DNA from: Mariannaea sp. PMI_226
Lineage: Eukaryota; Ascomycota; Sordariomycetes; Hypocreales; Nectriaceae
Direction of reading: 5' to 3'
NCBI GenBank assembly: GCA_024336345.1
Contig: JANFOG010000006.1
Span: 2,108,001 to 2,172,000, forward strand
Length of the DNA: 64,000 bases
In this document: positions 32,592 to 45,319 of the stretch, piece after piece
How the letters are laid out: each line of letters opens with the position of its first letter
Position numbering within the stretch: the stretch's first letter is position 1
Notes under the pieces: model-generated
What the model was told of the DNA's origin: nothing
Database searches by the model: none
What the model saw: only the letters and a program-made list of their open reading frames with translations
Made by a program: the position numbers and the translations under genes

Positions 32592-35500
32592 ATGGCTGAT
32601 CCCCTTTCTATTTCAGCCAGCATCGCTGGTCTGGTTTCACTCGCTGATGTCACGTTTAAATATGTGTATAAATACGTCACAGCTGCCAAGAATGCAAAGT
32701 CCGACATCCAAGCCCTCGCCTATGAGGTGAATGAGCTCTCAAGCATCCTGCGAGTTCTCAGGGCACTGGCTTCAAACCTAGAGATCGAAGGGGGCTTTGA
32801 TCCTGCTCTAAGAACTCACTATTTGGCTCATTGCAACAATACACTGGATCGCATTACAAAAAGGGTCAAAAAGGCTGCCGACAGCCTCACACGGTCCAAA
32901 TTGGAAGGCATTTCTCGTCAACTCAAATGGCCTTTCTCTGCGTCAGAAACAAAAGATCTGCTCGCTGAACTCTCCCGCCACAAGGCAAACATTCATGTTG
33001 CCCTGGCGGCTGACTCAATGCGCAAGTTGCAGTTGTCGCTCTCAAGAACGTCGGAATTAGAAAAGGAGGTCACTGCTATTAAACACGCAGTCAAAAAGAT
33101 TGAGATTAATACGCTCATTGCTGTAGACGGGCAGAAAAAGCGAGTTCTTGACTTTTTTATGGAGGTCAGCCCTCAGCCCAGTCTAGAAACAAGCATCAAA
33201 CTCCGGCATGCAATGACTGGATTATGGTTGACTGAGTCTCAAGGATTTATATCCTGGCTAGAAACACCTGGCTCAAAACTTTGGCTGACTGGTATTCCAG
33301 GAGCTGGAAAGACTGTTCTGGCTGGCTCAGTCATTCAAGAAGCTCTTACTCGCAGCTATGCCAGTTCAGAAATAAGCGCAGGATTTTTCTTTTGCGACTA
33401 TAAGAACCCTGCCACCTGGGATATGGTGAAAATTTTAGGAGCATTGGCCTCTCAGCTCGCTCGTCAGAAGGATGAGGCGTTCGAGATTCTCCTCCAATAC
33501 TACAACGACCTCCATCCAGAAACGGGCCTTCCACAGACTCCGGATCCTGAGGAACTTCGGGCAAGGATTGGAGAAATGTGTAAGCTCTTCAATCAAACAA
33601 TTATTGTCGTCGATGGCCTGGACGAGTGTGGCGATAATGTGGATGATGTTGTCGACATTTTGGTGCAAATGGCAGAATACTCTGAAGGTGTATCATTGGC
33701 CCTTTTCAGCCGTGACCACCTCAATATACGTATCCGTCTAGAAGAAGATTACAAAGTTGTCGAGGTTGCAGCACATACCGAGGACATACAGCTTTACGTC
33801 AGTGCTGAACTTGAGAAGCGAATTCAAAGCAGACGACTGCAACTTTCCGACATAAGCATGAAAGACGAAATAATGGAGACGCTGGTAAACTGAGCACATG
33901 GAATGTCAGTATTTTATTATTTTCATGAAGAATTTTATCTCACATGATATAGGTTTCGTTGGGTGGTGTGCCAACTCGACTACCTTTGCGACTGCGCTCA
34001 CGACGGAGAACGCCGAGAAGCCTTGCAACAGCTTCCGCCGGATCTACCCAAAAGTTATTGTCGGCTTCTCGAGCGAGTCAATAAATCGTCGCCTAGGGTC
34101 CAGAAGATGGTCCAAATGTGCCTCTCTTTCATTGCATGGTCGGAGGTGAAGCTGACAATACTTCAACTACGACAAGCGGTATCGACTCCGGATGTCCTGG
34201 GCGCAACTCTTGACAAAAGCAACACTGTTTCCGAACAGGAGATATCTAGACGGTGTAGCAGCCTTATTCGTAAGTCAGGGGATGGTATGTACTTCGAGTT
34301 CGCTCATTTCACCGTTCAAGAGTTTTTAGAGAACGAAGCGGCCCTGTCCGATTGTAATGTATCTGGCCTTGACAAATATGTCATTACAGCAGAGAAGACT
34401 TGCTCATTCCTAGCTGTTCAATGTCTAAGATTCTTACAACTCAAGAATTTTGAGAGGAAACCAACCGAATCAGAGAATGACATACATCTGGCCGAAAAAA
34501 GAGACGAAGAATATCCGTTCTATCGGGTTTCTGTTGGTTCGTGGATTCGGGCTACAAGGCATGGCCTCAGTGACCCAAGAACTCTGTCCCTCGCCACCTC
34601 GTTACTCAATCCAAGAAAGCATTCACAATTCATATCCTGGGCTGTTGAAGTTTTTCATGACGGTTAGCACTAGCTATGATGAAATCGATGATAAATGGGC
34701 GACCAATGGTGGAAAGATGCTCCATAAGCGCACGCTAGCTCGTCGGAAGGTAATCGACACCAACTTTAAACCACTTCATATGGCTGCTGCTTTAAATCTC
34801 CCTGAAATATGCGGCTTTCTCCTTGATCAAGGGGTAGAGGTTGATTGTAGGTGCGGTACGGCGATGCCAATCGACCTTGCGTTCTTGTCAGTGGTTGGCC
34901 TTCAAGTCGTCTCCAACCCGATGATCCCTCATTATTCGCTCCACGACCTAACGTACGACGCGCTTTGCTTCGTCCCTCAGCCGACACGAAGAAATCTCAC
35001 AATTGATTGTCTCATAACAGGTGGTGCAGCACCACCAAACAGGGTACTCCTCCCTGGTGACTGTTCACTCTTCTCCAGTGTCTGCATACTTGGAGCATGG
35101 CTTGGCGACTTTACTCCACTGGTTACTCTCATATCTTCCAATATCATCCCGACAGAGTTGGACATCGCTATTCTCTGTCAATCTATGAATGAACGAGTGA
35201 GTAACTCGGACAGTCTGGAAACATCCACACTCGCAATTCTGCATCGCCTTACTTCAACGTCCGCTTATGACACCAAGTGGGGTAAGAAAGTGGGCTCTAT
35301 CGTGTGGAATTGGGCTCTCGAAAGAGGTTTTTCATACACAGAAGATACATGCCGAGTAGACCCTCGAATCTCCATGTCAGGTGATGCTTTACTTTCCAAA
35401 ACGCTTTCGGTCATTTCAAGCGACAACGTCGAATCCCTCAAACGATGCCTTGCTGATGGCCGCCTTGACAAGACCGCTCCATATTCGGATAATGGCAATA

Positions 35501-37674
35501 CTTTCTTACATATGGCGGTTCGCCACGGATCTTCTAAAGCGCTCGAGGTCCTCTTAGCTTCAGGTTGTGATCCTAGCTTTGAGAACCTCGATGGTGACCT
35601 ACCGATCCACGTGTATGACTGGTCTCTTCACTTGCATGGATTTCAAGTCTTCAATGTAATGAAAAAGTATGATGTGTCGCTTTCAACCCAAAATGAGGAT
35701 GGCCTCACAATCTGGCACTTCTGGGCGCAGGGAAAAGCTTCTGAATTCCCTGTCGATATTTTGGAGCTTGACCCGGAGGAAGGATCCCAAGCTCTTCAAA
35801 TGAAGACGCTAGAAGGCGATACTCCTCTTTCGCTACTATGCAAAAGCTGGCCTATGTATGACAGACATCAGGAGACAATCAAATTCCATGAACACACAAT
35901 CCTTCGATTTTTAGAGGCTTGCGCAAAAATAGCAGGATTTTGGAAAAGCCACCCTCCAGTACTCGGCGTAGCAGCAAGTTACGGATCCGAAAAGGTCATC
36001 CGTTACCTTCAAGATGCAGGTGTACGATTCGAACCTGCAGAGGAGGGAACTTGTACACCTCTGCACGAGCTAGGCGCTCCGATCACATCAGAAGCTGTAC
36101 AACTGTTGTTAAACGGCCATCAAGATGTATTGGAGTATCGGTTCCAGGGTCGATTGCCAGTTGAAACGTATATCATAAAAAGCCTATCCCGGCATTTCAT
36201 TCCAAACTTGGATATCATCAATGCACTGATACCACCGAACGGACTCGGAACTCAAACGTCACTCTGGGCCATTGCCTGTAAACTTATGCATCAAGACATT
36301 CTGAAGCCGGCCACCAATATTCAAGTTACCTTCGCCAATATGGTAACCACAATGCTCCAGCTTGGAGCGATGGAATTTTATGAATCCGAAACCCATGAAT
36401 CTGGAGTTGTTCCACTTCTGAAGGCCTTGATTCGCATTTCTACCTTGGGAGGCGATGCCATTTTCGATGTTCTCTCTGGAACGATTCGAGACGCAATAAC
36501 ACAATCTAAGTATTGGGAAAACGCAAGGGATTCAATCACTGTACGTCGGTTTTTGGAGTATGTTATCTTTGAGGGTAACCTAACCTTCTTTCGCCTCCTC
36601 CTTGAAAATAAAGTCGACGTTCATAGCCATCCCAGTCAACCTGTTACTGTGATCGAATTTGCCTGCATGTCCATCAATGCCCTCAAAATATGCGATTCCG
36701 AAAAAGGCAGGGTCATAATGCAGGAACTGCTCGACCAATATACCGCTAGAGACCTGAATGCAGTTCAGGGGAGAAACGGTGGTGAAGGCCTTCTGCACAT
36801 GCTTGCCACGGCCGAGGATGCAACCAACATTCTCTGGTTGGTAGAAGAACTCGTTCAACGGGGCGTTGACCTCAATGGCGTAATCCCAGACAGCCAAGTT
36901 CTTCCTGTTCTCACTTACCACCTATATGAGCGTTCTTTTCAATGCGCCCAATCGTTACTGAAATTAGGAGCCAACCCTCTGATTAGTGGTCATTATAACT
37001 CTCCCACCGTAGTCCAGGCAGCTACTGAGACTGAAAATGTGGCTTTTTTGAAGAATCTCCTCGCTCATTCTGCACAGGCATCCTTGCGTATAGACTGGGA
37101 AAAGCGCGCAGATGTTTGTTATGAACTGATCGGGGGGCAGCACCTTACGCTCACACTTGCTAATGCACTCCACTGGGCGTCTTTGAATGATGATAGAGAT
37201 TGTTTGTCGTTCTTTCTTGATAACCACCTCATCAGAATCAAAACTTCAAAATCGCTGGAGTGTTGGACACCACTTCACATCAGTGCCGCTATTGGCTCGG
37301 TAGAGACCATGGAACTCCTTATTTCGAAAGGATTCGATGTAATGGCAAAAACAAACTTTCGACAGACGCCATTACACTTGGCCGTTATGGGAGATTCTCT
37401 GGACAAGGTCAGAGTTTTAGTCGAAAATGGAGCTTCAGAATCCCCTGACAGCTTTGGTAAAACCCCAACACAATACGCCCAAGAGCAGGGTATTTTTGAG
37501 GCCGTCAAATACTTGCTTGAATTGTCCAAGACAGAACCAAATCTGCCCCAGCTCCCTACATCGACCGTGCTATCAAAGCCGCATCCCAAGGTTCTTGCCC
37601 AAGGATTTAGCAGACCGATTCGGCCCCGGGCTCATTTAAGGCGTTATTCGTCCTGCCCAATGGTGATTCGATGA
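32592..37674 (+). pseudogene. NLR-like STAND protein (Helo-like, NACHT, ankyrin repeats), interrupted by one TGA
   Basis: Three exons (32592-33904, 33953-34662, 34739-37674) add up to exactly 1653 codons in frame, with a single internal stop, TGA at 33891-33893 (codon 434). The N-terminus (MADPLSISASIAGLVSLADV) is the fungal Helo-like/STAND N-terminal domain. The NACHT NTPase has Walker A GIPGAGKTVLAG near 235-245 and Walker B TIIVVDGLDECG near 335-346. The stop sits in the segment that in relatives reads like LVNGAHGMFRWV, so TGA probably replaces GGA. After intron 1 comes a winged-helix-like region (VVCQLDYLC, FAHFTVQEFLENE). The C-terminal ~970 residues are ankyrin repeats, degenerate in the middle and canonical near the end (WTPLHISAAIGSVETMELL, QTPLHLAVMGDSLDKVRVLV). 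Such proteins act in non-self recognition. As read, the product would truncate after NACHT. The second intron (34663-34738) is weaker and could instead be a frameshift. Confidence 0.82.
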
Positions 37675-38494
37675 AAATAGAGTCCAATCTTCTTGTTACT
37701 GGCGCTACAATTGGCGAACTTCAAATTCACAGAATGCCTTCCACCAATCGGATCTAGCGCGTTGAAATCGAACGATAGAAATGGGTTCAGCGCAATTGAG
37801 ATAGCCTCCGGTCATTCAAAGCTGCATTTACTGGTTCCAGATCTTCTAGGAAATTATTTACACGAAGAAGGGAATTAATCTCTTCGGTGACGATTTTCCT
37901 TCCCATTATACACTCCATTACGGAAATAACGATGCATTGAAGCTTTTAACTCTTGTAGATAATGGCGTAGAGACCAATACGGCTTGGCAAAACACCTTGT
38001 CAGTTTAGGTGCGTCAACAGGAACATATTTCTGACTTCTCTTGCTTACTGTGTGGTGAAATTTTCAGTTAAATTTCTTGAGGAGTTTCTTCCAGAAATGG
38101 CAGCTCAAATCGACTGTGAAGGCTGCTTTATAGGCCTAGCTCCTGTGCCTACAAGTTTCTTTGGAGTTTCGAGGCCGTCAAGTTCCTTGTCCGTGATGGA
38201 GCATCCACCACACACGACAGGCCTCACGGCCCTAGGAGTTGTTATTTACTAACTGGGTCTAGAGCTATCAAGTTGTGGCTGCTTTCTGGCCGATTCACGA
38301 ATCAGTTATCAATCACAGCACTAAGAGGAGATGCTGAAATTGAGGATATTGAATTGAAACTTGGAGCTGAATCAGTCAAGCAGGTGTTAAGCTGTATGGC
38401 AAAAGAGAAGGGCACCAGGAGCTTCAACATTGGAGAATGCGAAAAGACGGAGCGTGGCGCGAGCGTGTTGAAGGAGCAAACTTATACCAATTGA
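37675..38494 (+). pseudogene. Decayed ankyrin-repeat sequence downstream of the NACHT gene
   Basis: Beyond the stop at 37674 the + strand holds scattered ankyrin-like fragments in different frames: GFSAIEIASGHSKLHLLV near 37770-37840, HYTLHYGNNDALKLL near 37910-37960 with DNGVETNTAW after it, and KFLVRDGAS near 38180. Stops and frame changes separate them. They look like an extension of the ankyrin array that has decayed, or a remnant of a related gene. No intact ORF remains. Confidence 0.5.
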
Positions 38495-39491
38495 TAATTG
38501 TAACGGTCTGATCGGTTCCTAAGGGATTAATTAGGCTGCAAAAGGTTCATATTGGTAGATAATTGGAGCATTACATTAAGCAATTTGTGGAAGTAGTCAC
38601 TCGAGTGTTGCAAATTCGTGGTATATATGGAAATTAGGAAATAGGGGCCTGATACCTAGTGTAATCGAAAAACGGGTTTATACAGGTATTGCGCAACGGA
38701 ATAATGCGATGACTGCAATTATTGCTGGACCATTTTCGTTCAGCGTGCCTTAGGGGGGCATCGCACTTTATTACATGTAGTTCATAATCAATGTCTGCAA
38801 TTGCTATTATTCAGGAAGCAATTTATGGATCAAAAATGTCGAGCTCATTTATTCCATTTGTATTATAGCCAGTTGAAGGTATAGATCCCTTTGCTTATCT
38901 CATCCGCTATCTAGTCGTCAATCTGTCTGATAAGCACCGTGATTGGCGCCATGAGCTGTGCTACGAGTCACTGTACAGCATCTAATAGGAGCAGTGCCCT
39001 GCAAATAACCTCGTTGTTCCTTGTTTGTAGTGGCCTCTATTACCAATTTTCACACTATGCTGACTATGCTGATGAGAATATAGTCTATGTTGTGTGTTGC
39101 GTAACTAGGTGACTTAGTAGCACTACTCGGGCTTACTTTATGAATTGTGCATCAGGTAACTTTTTGCATTTTGCCACCCAAGTTTCCTCCAGAATCGCCG
39201 AATAGAGATCACAGTTTGCAAGACTTCCTACTTGTACGGAGTACGTGGGTATGCGCATTGCCCAACCAGGAGACGATATTGCTGATGATTCAGCCACGCA
39301 CCATCATTTTTCCGATGCATCACGTTTTCGCCAGATCCAATTATTCAGCACCCTTCGGACATAACGTTATCCCCCCCGGCAGCGCCGCCCCATCATGATG
39401 TGTTATGTTATCGGTTTCATCTGCGCGCGCTCATTTCCTCTCATGCGCGAGTGACCGTTACCTCTCGGGTAATTATTTCGTCAGTCGCAAA
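38495..39491. other. Intergenic region, AT-rich, no gene seen
   Basis: No ORF with coding character. It lies between the decayed ankyrin sequence and the bZIP gene and may include further unrecognisable remnants of the former. Confidence 0.45.
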
Positions 39492-40664
39492 ATGATCACC
39501 TCAAATGACAGCCGTGATGCTGGCAACGGCTCAGTGGTAAGTCAACCATGTACTAGGCGCAAGGGCGTATACTTCCGAACGCCCGTGTTTGATAGTCATG
39601 TGTTAGAGCAACCCACTCGATGTTCAGAAGCTGACTGAGCCTCATTTCAGTCAAAACGTGAGCGCGGAAAATTGGCTCAGCGGGAATATCGAAAGCGCCA
39701 TGCTTCCAGGTTTCAAAGCTTGAAGGACGAAAATGCAAGGTTGAAGGATGCTATCCGGAAGCTATGCAAAGCAGCTTCAGGCGACGGGAACCTCGGAATG
39801 GAACTATCGACCGCTCTTTCGGAAGCTGCCACAGTAGCAGGATTGGCCAATGATGAGCACCCAACGCCAGGAGGGGCGTCGTCTGATCGATGCGAGGAAG
39901 ATTCATCAGTTCACAGTTGGCCGTCCATGGATACATCTGACACGTCTGACGACCAAGTTTCTGTTAGTGAATCTTGTTCCGAAATTGTATCAGTTGCACC
40001 CAAATCACAGCAGATGTTGCCTTCATCAGGTCTGCGTCCACCGATCTGGCAGGTTGCAGATCGTGTGATCCGCATCTATAATGCGCCAGCCGATGTGACA
40101 CCATACCTCGGAGACGGATTCTTCACTTTTTCTGGGTGCCTATATTGGGCCACCATCTACTACGCCGTCTACCTCTGGAGGAAGGCCAATCGACTGCCAC
40201 ATGCTGACCATTCATACGACAATCGACTTGACCGCATGTTCAACCACAAAAAGCGCCTCAATGACCGCGACTTTCTCATGTCTGTCGCGCAAGCCAGGGT
40301 AGAATCCAAGAAGAGGGGCTTAGTTGAACGTTACTGCGGTGAAGATCTCCCGGCAGACAATTGGAAACAGGTGCTTGTGTATAATCGGGCCAAGCAACAA
40401 TACGAAGAAAGAGAAGACACCATCCGGTGGTGGAAGAGCGCCAAGGAAGTTGAGAGTTATGTTCTCCCACATCTATCGCAGGAAGAGATTGCCCACCTCC
40501 AGCAGATTCTGGAAGGTCGGGGTTCAGCCGAGGCCTTGGAGATGTTTGCGCCTTTATTTGAAAAGCTTGTGAGGAGCTTTGTTTGCTTCAAAGAAGGCCC
40601 TCGGTGGAACATTGTTCATGTTTCTGTGACTGTTGGAGCCTGGCTACGATGGCGTCGAGCCTAG
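39492..40664 (+). CDS. bZIP transcription factor, fungal type, with C-terminal conserved domain
   Basis: Two exons (39492-39536, 39651-40664) separated by a 114-bp intron with a CTGACTGAG branch region give 352 residues. The bZIP starts right after the intron: basic region KRERGKLAQREYRKRHASRF (about 17-36), then a short zipper with Leu at 39, 46 and 53. The position usually held by the invariant Asn of the basic region is Gly21, as aligned on the AQR-YRKR core, which is unusual. A Ser-rich linker follows, then a C-terminal block of about 200 residues with RPPIWQVADRVIRIYNAP and Trp-rich helices, resembling the C-terminal domain found in many fungal bZIP proteins (DUF3425-like). The dioxygenase gene lies downstream on the same strand and the methionine-permease-like gene after it. 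Nuclear regulator; target unknown. Confidence 0.83.
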
Positions 40665-41818
40665 AGGAATGGCAGCGCTAGAAAGAGGCGTTTATTTGGA
40701 TGGTTTGATAAAACAACAATTACTACGACAAAATTTGGGTAATATCATTGCGGGCGGTTAATCTCTGTACCAAGGCGAAGCGTATTTGATTTTGGAAGCG
40801 TTTCCCAGCAAACGAATTTCAATTGTGCTGCTTTATTAGGGGTTTGCGTTTTCTTTTTCTTGTTTTTTTTTTCTTTACCAAACGGAACACAGCTGAGGCT
40901 AGACGATGCCGGAAAACGATGAAAATGAAAACTTGGTGGCTAAATAGATTTTATGCTTTGTATATTTAGGAGGATATATTTTTGTCTTTGGTTTGTATTC
41001 AATAGATTGCTCCCGATATCAATACAACTTTAGAGATCTCCATGTATATGCAGCAACGATAATCAATCGTGAAGTTGATAGTTCAAGTCTAGGAATGCTT
41101 CCCTTTATGCTTTTTTTTTCTTTGGAAAGATAAAGGCGATCATATCCCATGAAATATTGAGATTAATATATATACCAAGATGTGACACAAAATTCTTATC
41201 AGTAGCTCTATAAATGGCGACAAAGGAGCACGGGGCGAAGCTCAAGAACTCCAATGACAAACCCCGTCTGCTTTGCTTGAGGTCGAGAGGTCCACCCACG
41301 ATCTAGATAGCGTTGATTTTTATTTTTGTGATTCTCAATTCGTTCTTCCATACCCCGGATGAGATCGGCAACCCGGTCCTGTAAGTAGTAACCCCTCGCC
41401 GGAATATCCGCCCGAGCATGGTCGCATGCATGATGCATCAACTCTCGCACTCCTCATGGTGGATTGGGCTGGCGCCAATGGAGTTCTGAGAAGTGATGTC
41501 ACGGCACACACGCCCCGGATGGCGACATCGATCAACGACATACAGGACCAGGCGACAAATGAAAACGAATCTTTGCCCCCGAGGGGATATGCATCCCACA
41601 TTGCAACATTGCGGAGAAAAGGCTTGACTCAGCAGCCAAAGTACATTCACATCCCAACTGATTGGGGATTTAACATGGGATCAAAAGCCACTTCGCGTGC
41701 GACGAACGCCAGATAGAACGACAGTCAAAAGGCTCTATTAAAGTGACCCAGATACGGATCATCAATATCCTAAGATATACAAAAAGGAACGTCCAGATCT
41801 CCCTCTCATTTGGCAGCA
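40665..41818. other. Intergenic region, no gene seen
   Basis: This is the 3' flank of the bZIP gene and the upstream region of the dioxygenase gene. Short ORFs near 41426-41716 (+) and 41335-41650 (-) overlap each other, lack domains and are probably spurious. Confidence 0.45.
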
Positions 41819-43333
41819 ATGTCCGTCACAGTCTTGCAACCACCCATTCCCGTTGGGCCAGTCGGTCAGCCTGACATTGCATATGCCCCAAACCACAATA
41901 CTTATCTTACCCGAGTGAAGCGACGCCAAGAGACCGAGACACTTGAGAATACGCTACCACCAGGATTCCCCGAGAAGCTTGTCTCTGATCTAGTTTGGGA
42001 CGGTCGGAACCTGGCAGCATCGTATGACTGGGATTATCACTTGACAGAGCATGATTTGGAGGAGCTGGATGCCGCTTTGAAGAATTTTAGAGGTACAAAA
42101 TTCCCCTTGTTTCTTTGTATTCTCGCGTCATTTATGGTTTTGCTCAAGGGCAGAATGCTGAATCTCTGTTCTTAGCTCTCAAAATCCCTCTGGGTCATAT
42201 CAACCAGGACACCTTTGCCCTCCCCAAGCTTCACAACACACTGCGTGCCATCTCTCGTGAGATTCACCTCGGCCATGGCTTCAAAGTAGTTCGTGGTATC
42301 CCAGTGGACAAATACACCAGAGAGGAAAATATTATCATCTACGCCGGCCTAGCTTCTCATGTTGCGCCCATCCGTGGTCGCCAGGACCATCTCTACCAGG
42401 GTAAGCCGGCAGACGTTGCCATTAACCACATCAAGGACATCACTTCCCAAGTCGATGCCAACCGTATTGGAGCGCCCGCGTACACCTCAGAGAAGCAAGT
42501 TTTCCACACCGATGCTGGCGACGTCATTGCGCTCTTCGCCCTCGGCGAGGCGGCGGAGGGAGGCCAGAGCTACCTCTCAAGCAGTTGGCACGTGTACAAC
42601 GAGATTGCTGCCACGAGGCCGGATCTTATCCGAACCCTCGCAGAGCCATGGGTAGCTGACGAGTTGAGTATTTTATTTTTCTGGTATAACCGTGTACAAA
42701 ACGAAGTTCAATGAACTGACATGTCTTTGGGGATGGCCTAGGTTCGGAAGAGGTGGTAAGAAATACACTTCACGTCCGCTATTGCACCACCAGCCAGCAA
42801 CCGCTGAGGCGCCAGAGAGACTCATTATCCAGTACGCCCGACGCAACTTCACGGGGTACTGGGGTCTTCCCAGATCATCGGATATCCCTCCGATCACTGA
42901 GGCTCAAGCTGAGGCATTGGACACGTTGCACTTCCTGGCTGAGAAGTATGCCGCTTCCCTCGATTTCCACAAGGGGGACATCCAATTTGCGAATAACCTG
43001 AGCATTTTTCATGCTCGAGCGGGTTTCAGGGACTCGCCAGAAAAACAGTTAGTTACCCAAAAAGAAATGATGGAACAAAATGCTTTATGAGTTCTTGGCT
43101 TTAGTATGATGGGTCAAAAAAACTAACATGTGTTTCCCTTAATTAGACGTCATCTAGTCCGCTTGTGGCTCCGAGACCCTGAATTCGCGTGGGAAACGCC
43201 GGAGGCGCTTAAATCCAGATGGGACAATGTTTATGAAGGAGTGACACCAGAGAATCAGGTGTTCCCTCTCGAGCCAACTATTCGAAGCAGCAGTGACGCC
43301 TCGAGTATCAAGGCAGCTCAGCGAGTGAAGTAA
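41819..43333 (+). CDS. TauD/TfdA-family Fe(II)/2-oxoglutarate dioxygenase
   Basis: Four exons (41819-42092, 42176-42662, 42742-43047, 43147-43333) join to 417 residues. The jelly-roll dioxygenase motifs are visible: the metal-binding H-x-D in VFHTDAGDVIALF near residue 201, the distal metal His in LSIFHARAGF near 342, and the 2-oxoglutarate-binding Arg region RHLVRLWLRDPE after intron 3. Members hydroxylate substrates with O2 and 2-oxoglutarate; TauD itself releases sulfite from taurine, while other fungal members act in secondary metabolism, so the substrate here is open. No signal peptide or membrane segment is seen; cytosolic. Neighbours are a bZIP regulator upstream and a MUP1-like methionine permease downstream, all on +, which is compatible with a sulfur-related role (inference). 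Confidence 0.92.
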
Positions 43334-45319
43334 ATACTATTAAGCCACTGACAGAGAATGATGCCAATGGAATTTATGGTCTACGATGGCAGAATCGCAG
43401 AGAATAAACACGAGGTCTGCTTTTACCTTGTTCATTTGTATTCATTGCTTTGGCCACAATATGAGAGATCATACATTGCAGCTTGCATTCGATGCAAAGA
43501 ACATATCTCATCGCTGAGTGTGTCATATTTGAGTTAATCTTACTTTCTTGTATGAATTCAAATCAGCTGTGTGATAAAGGGCCAACAAGCTTGGCACAAG
43601 TGTATTGTCACTCTTTTGAATTTTGATTCACCATATCTCATACTCATCAATCTGTCGCCGTTCCGAACAGAACTAAACCGCATGAGAGAGAGCCCGTGAA
43701 CGTGGCTTCAACAGGTGTCGTTGATAATACAGGTCATCGGCGAGAAGTCATCCGTATCCAGTCTGGAGTCCACTTCAAAAACCACATGTACTTGACGAAT
43801 GTACAGTCAAGATCTAAGCCGCAAGAGCCTCGGAATTAACAACGCGATGACTTTTGGGGAGGGCATCTAAAAAGGCTTCCCTCGTACTACTAGATGCAAG
43901 ACAACCCTGGTAGATGATCCGCTAATAAATACCCACAGAGTGTTGAAGTAGTAGAGGAAGAAAGCTTTAGAGTGAGCAACCAAAGCTGAGATTGCGCCAT
44001 GCGATGTATTGTAGACTACGATATCGCATATCCCCCTATACATTTTGGCGCCGCCTGTTCTTAGCTGGATTCGTCAAGATTGCAGAATCATTATGGCATA
44101 TCACCAGGTTCCCCTCAATTACTAGCCGGTGGCCATCCGTGTGAACTGCTGCGGCCTCCTCATATGTAATGCAACATAAAATTTTATGCTTAATAGTTAG
44201 GCCTAGGTCAGAGACGTCATACGGTACTACATACCAATTTGATGGACCCCATTGCAATCTAGGCATGTTTCAGTGTCTAATTTCTCCAGCCAAATTCCGC
44301 TCGAGGGAATGTAATGATGCATAGGCATGTAGAGTATATTAGGTCAGATGGAGTGCTAAGTTGCCGATGTGTGCATTCCTTCGCAACCTCCTATAAAATT
44401 TCATAGAGGAACTTGCAGACATAGGTTGGGTTTCGCAACAGGAGATTCTGAGAGTTCTCAACCACCCCCGGCCCTCAGTGAAGACGCCAAATTCGCGGCG
44501 GCTACGCATCGGTCCGTGGCTCCACTATTCTACCGGATTCCCCGGTTGCCCCCCGGTCGGCAGATCCCAATGACACCAAGGTCTCGAATAATGACGAAAT
44601 GAGACAACCCCCCACACTGTGACACTGTTGTTCTCGCATCCTTGATGCTTCCTCGGCATTGTTTTGTTTTTGTGGCCAAGAGAACCCCCATCCTAAGCTG
44701 TATCTGACTTAGACAAGCGTAAAAAAAACTGGACATGGAATCCGTCGCCGTTGGCGCTACCACATAGTCTCGCCTTACTACCTTAAGCTTAAGTTCATCA
44801 CCGCGTCCAACCTGCGAGATGTCAAAGCGCTGCTCCTTGCCACTCATCCCGGGCCTAGGTCACCGATCAGGAAGTTGGGTTTGAATCCTTAGTTGCCTCG
44901 ATCGATTGCGTTATTCATGCTTTGAATCGAGAAATGGCCCTGTGCGCCGCGAGTTGGATGTCTTTTTCTGTGTATCCCACTCTATTTCACATCCCGCTCG
45001 GGCTTATGTTGGATGTTGATGGTCTCACCGTGGACTAAGCATGACCCTGTCTGTGTAACGGTACTGGGAAGGCATGCGTTCAGGGTTCTGTGTGTGCAAT
45101 CCTGCCGTGTTGTCTCGTCATCTGTCAAGACAACCGATGGAGGGGTGTGAGAAATTCGGGGCTTTAGTCGTTGGAGAGGTGTAGATTGCTATATAGGCAT
45201 GTCTTGGATCAACTACCTTTGACACCTTAATAATCCTTTTGTAGATTCATTTCTTCTTCAAGCTTCTTGCAGCAGTCTGTAAGCTCAGCACTCAACATAC
45301 CCGACTGGCTAGTCTCACA
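43334..45319. other. Intergenic region with TATA box upstream of the permease
   Basis: About 2 kb with no supported gene; ORFs at 44036-44266 and 44530-44847 on - lack recognisable features. TATATAGG at 45190-45197 lies about 130 bp before the permease ATG and is a plausible TATA box. Confidence 0.45.

Noticed and set aside
44530..44847. 105-residue minus-strand ORF between dioxygenase and permease genes
   Set aside because: No domain, odd composition, no splice signals; likely random.
44860..44895. T-loop-like string GGGTTTGAATCC suggesting a tRNA
   Set aside because: No matching D-arm or acceptor stem could be formed upstream, so no tRNA is called.
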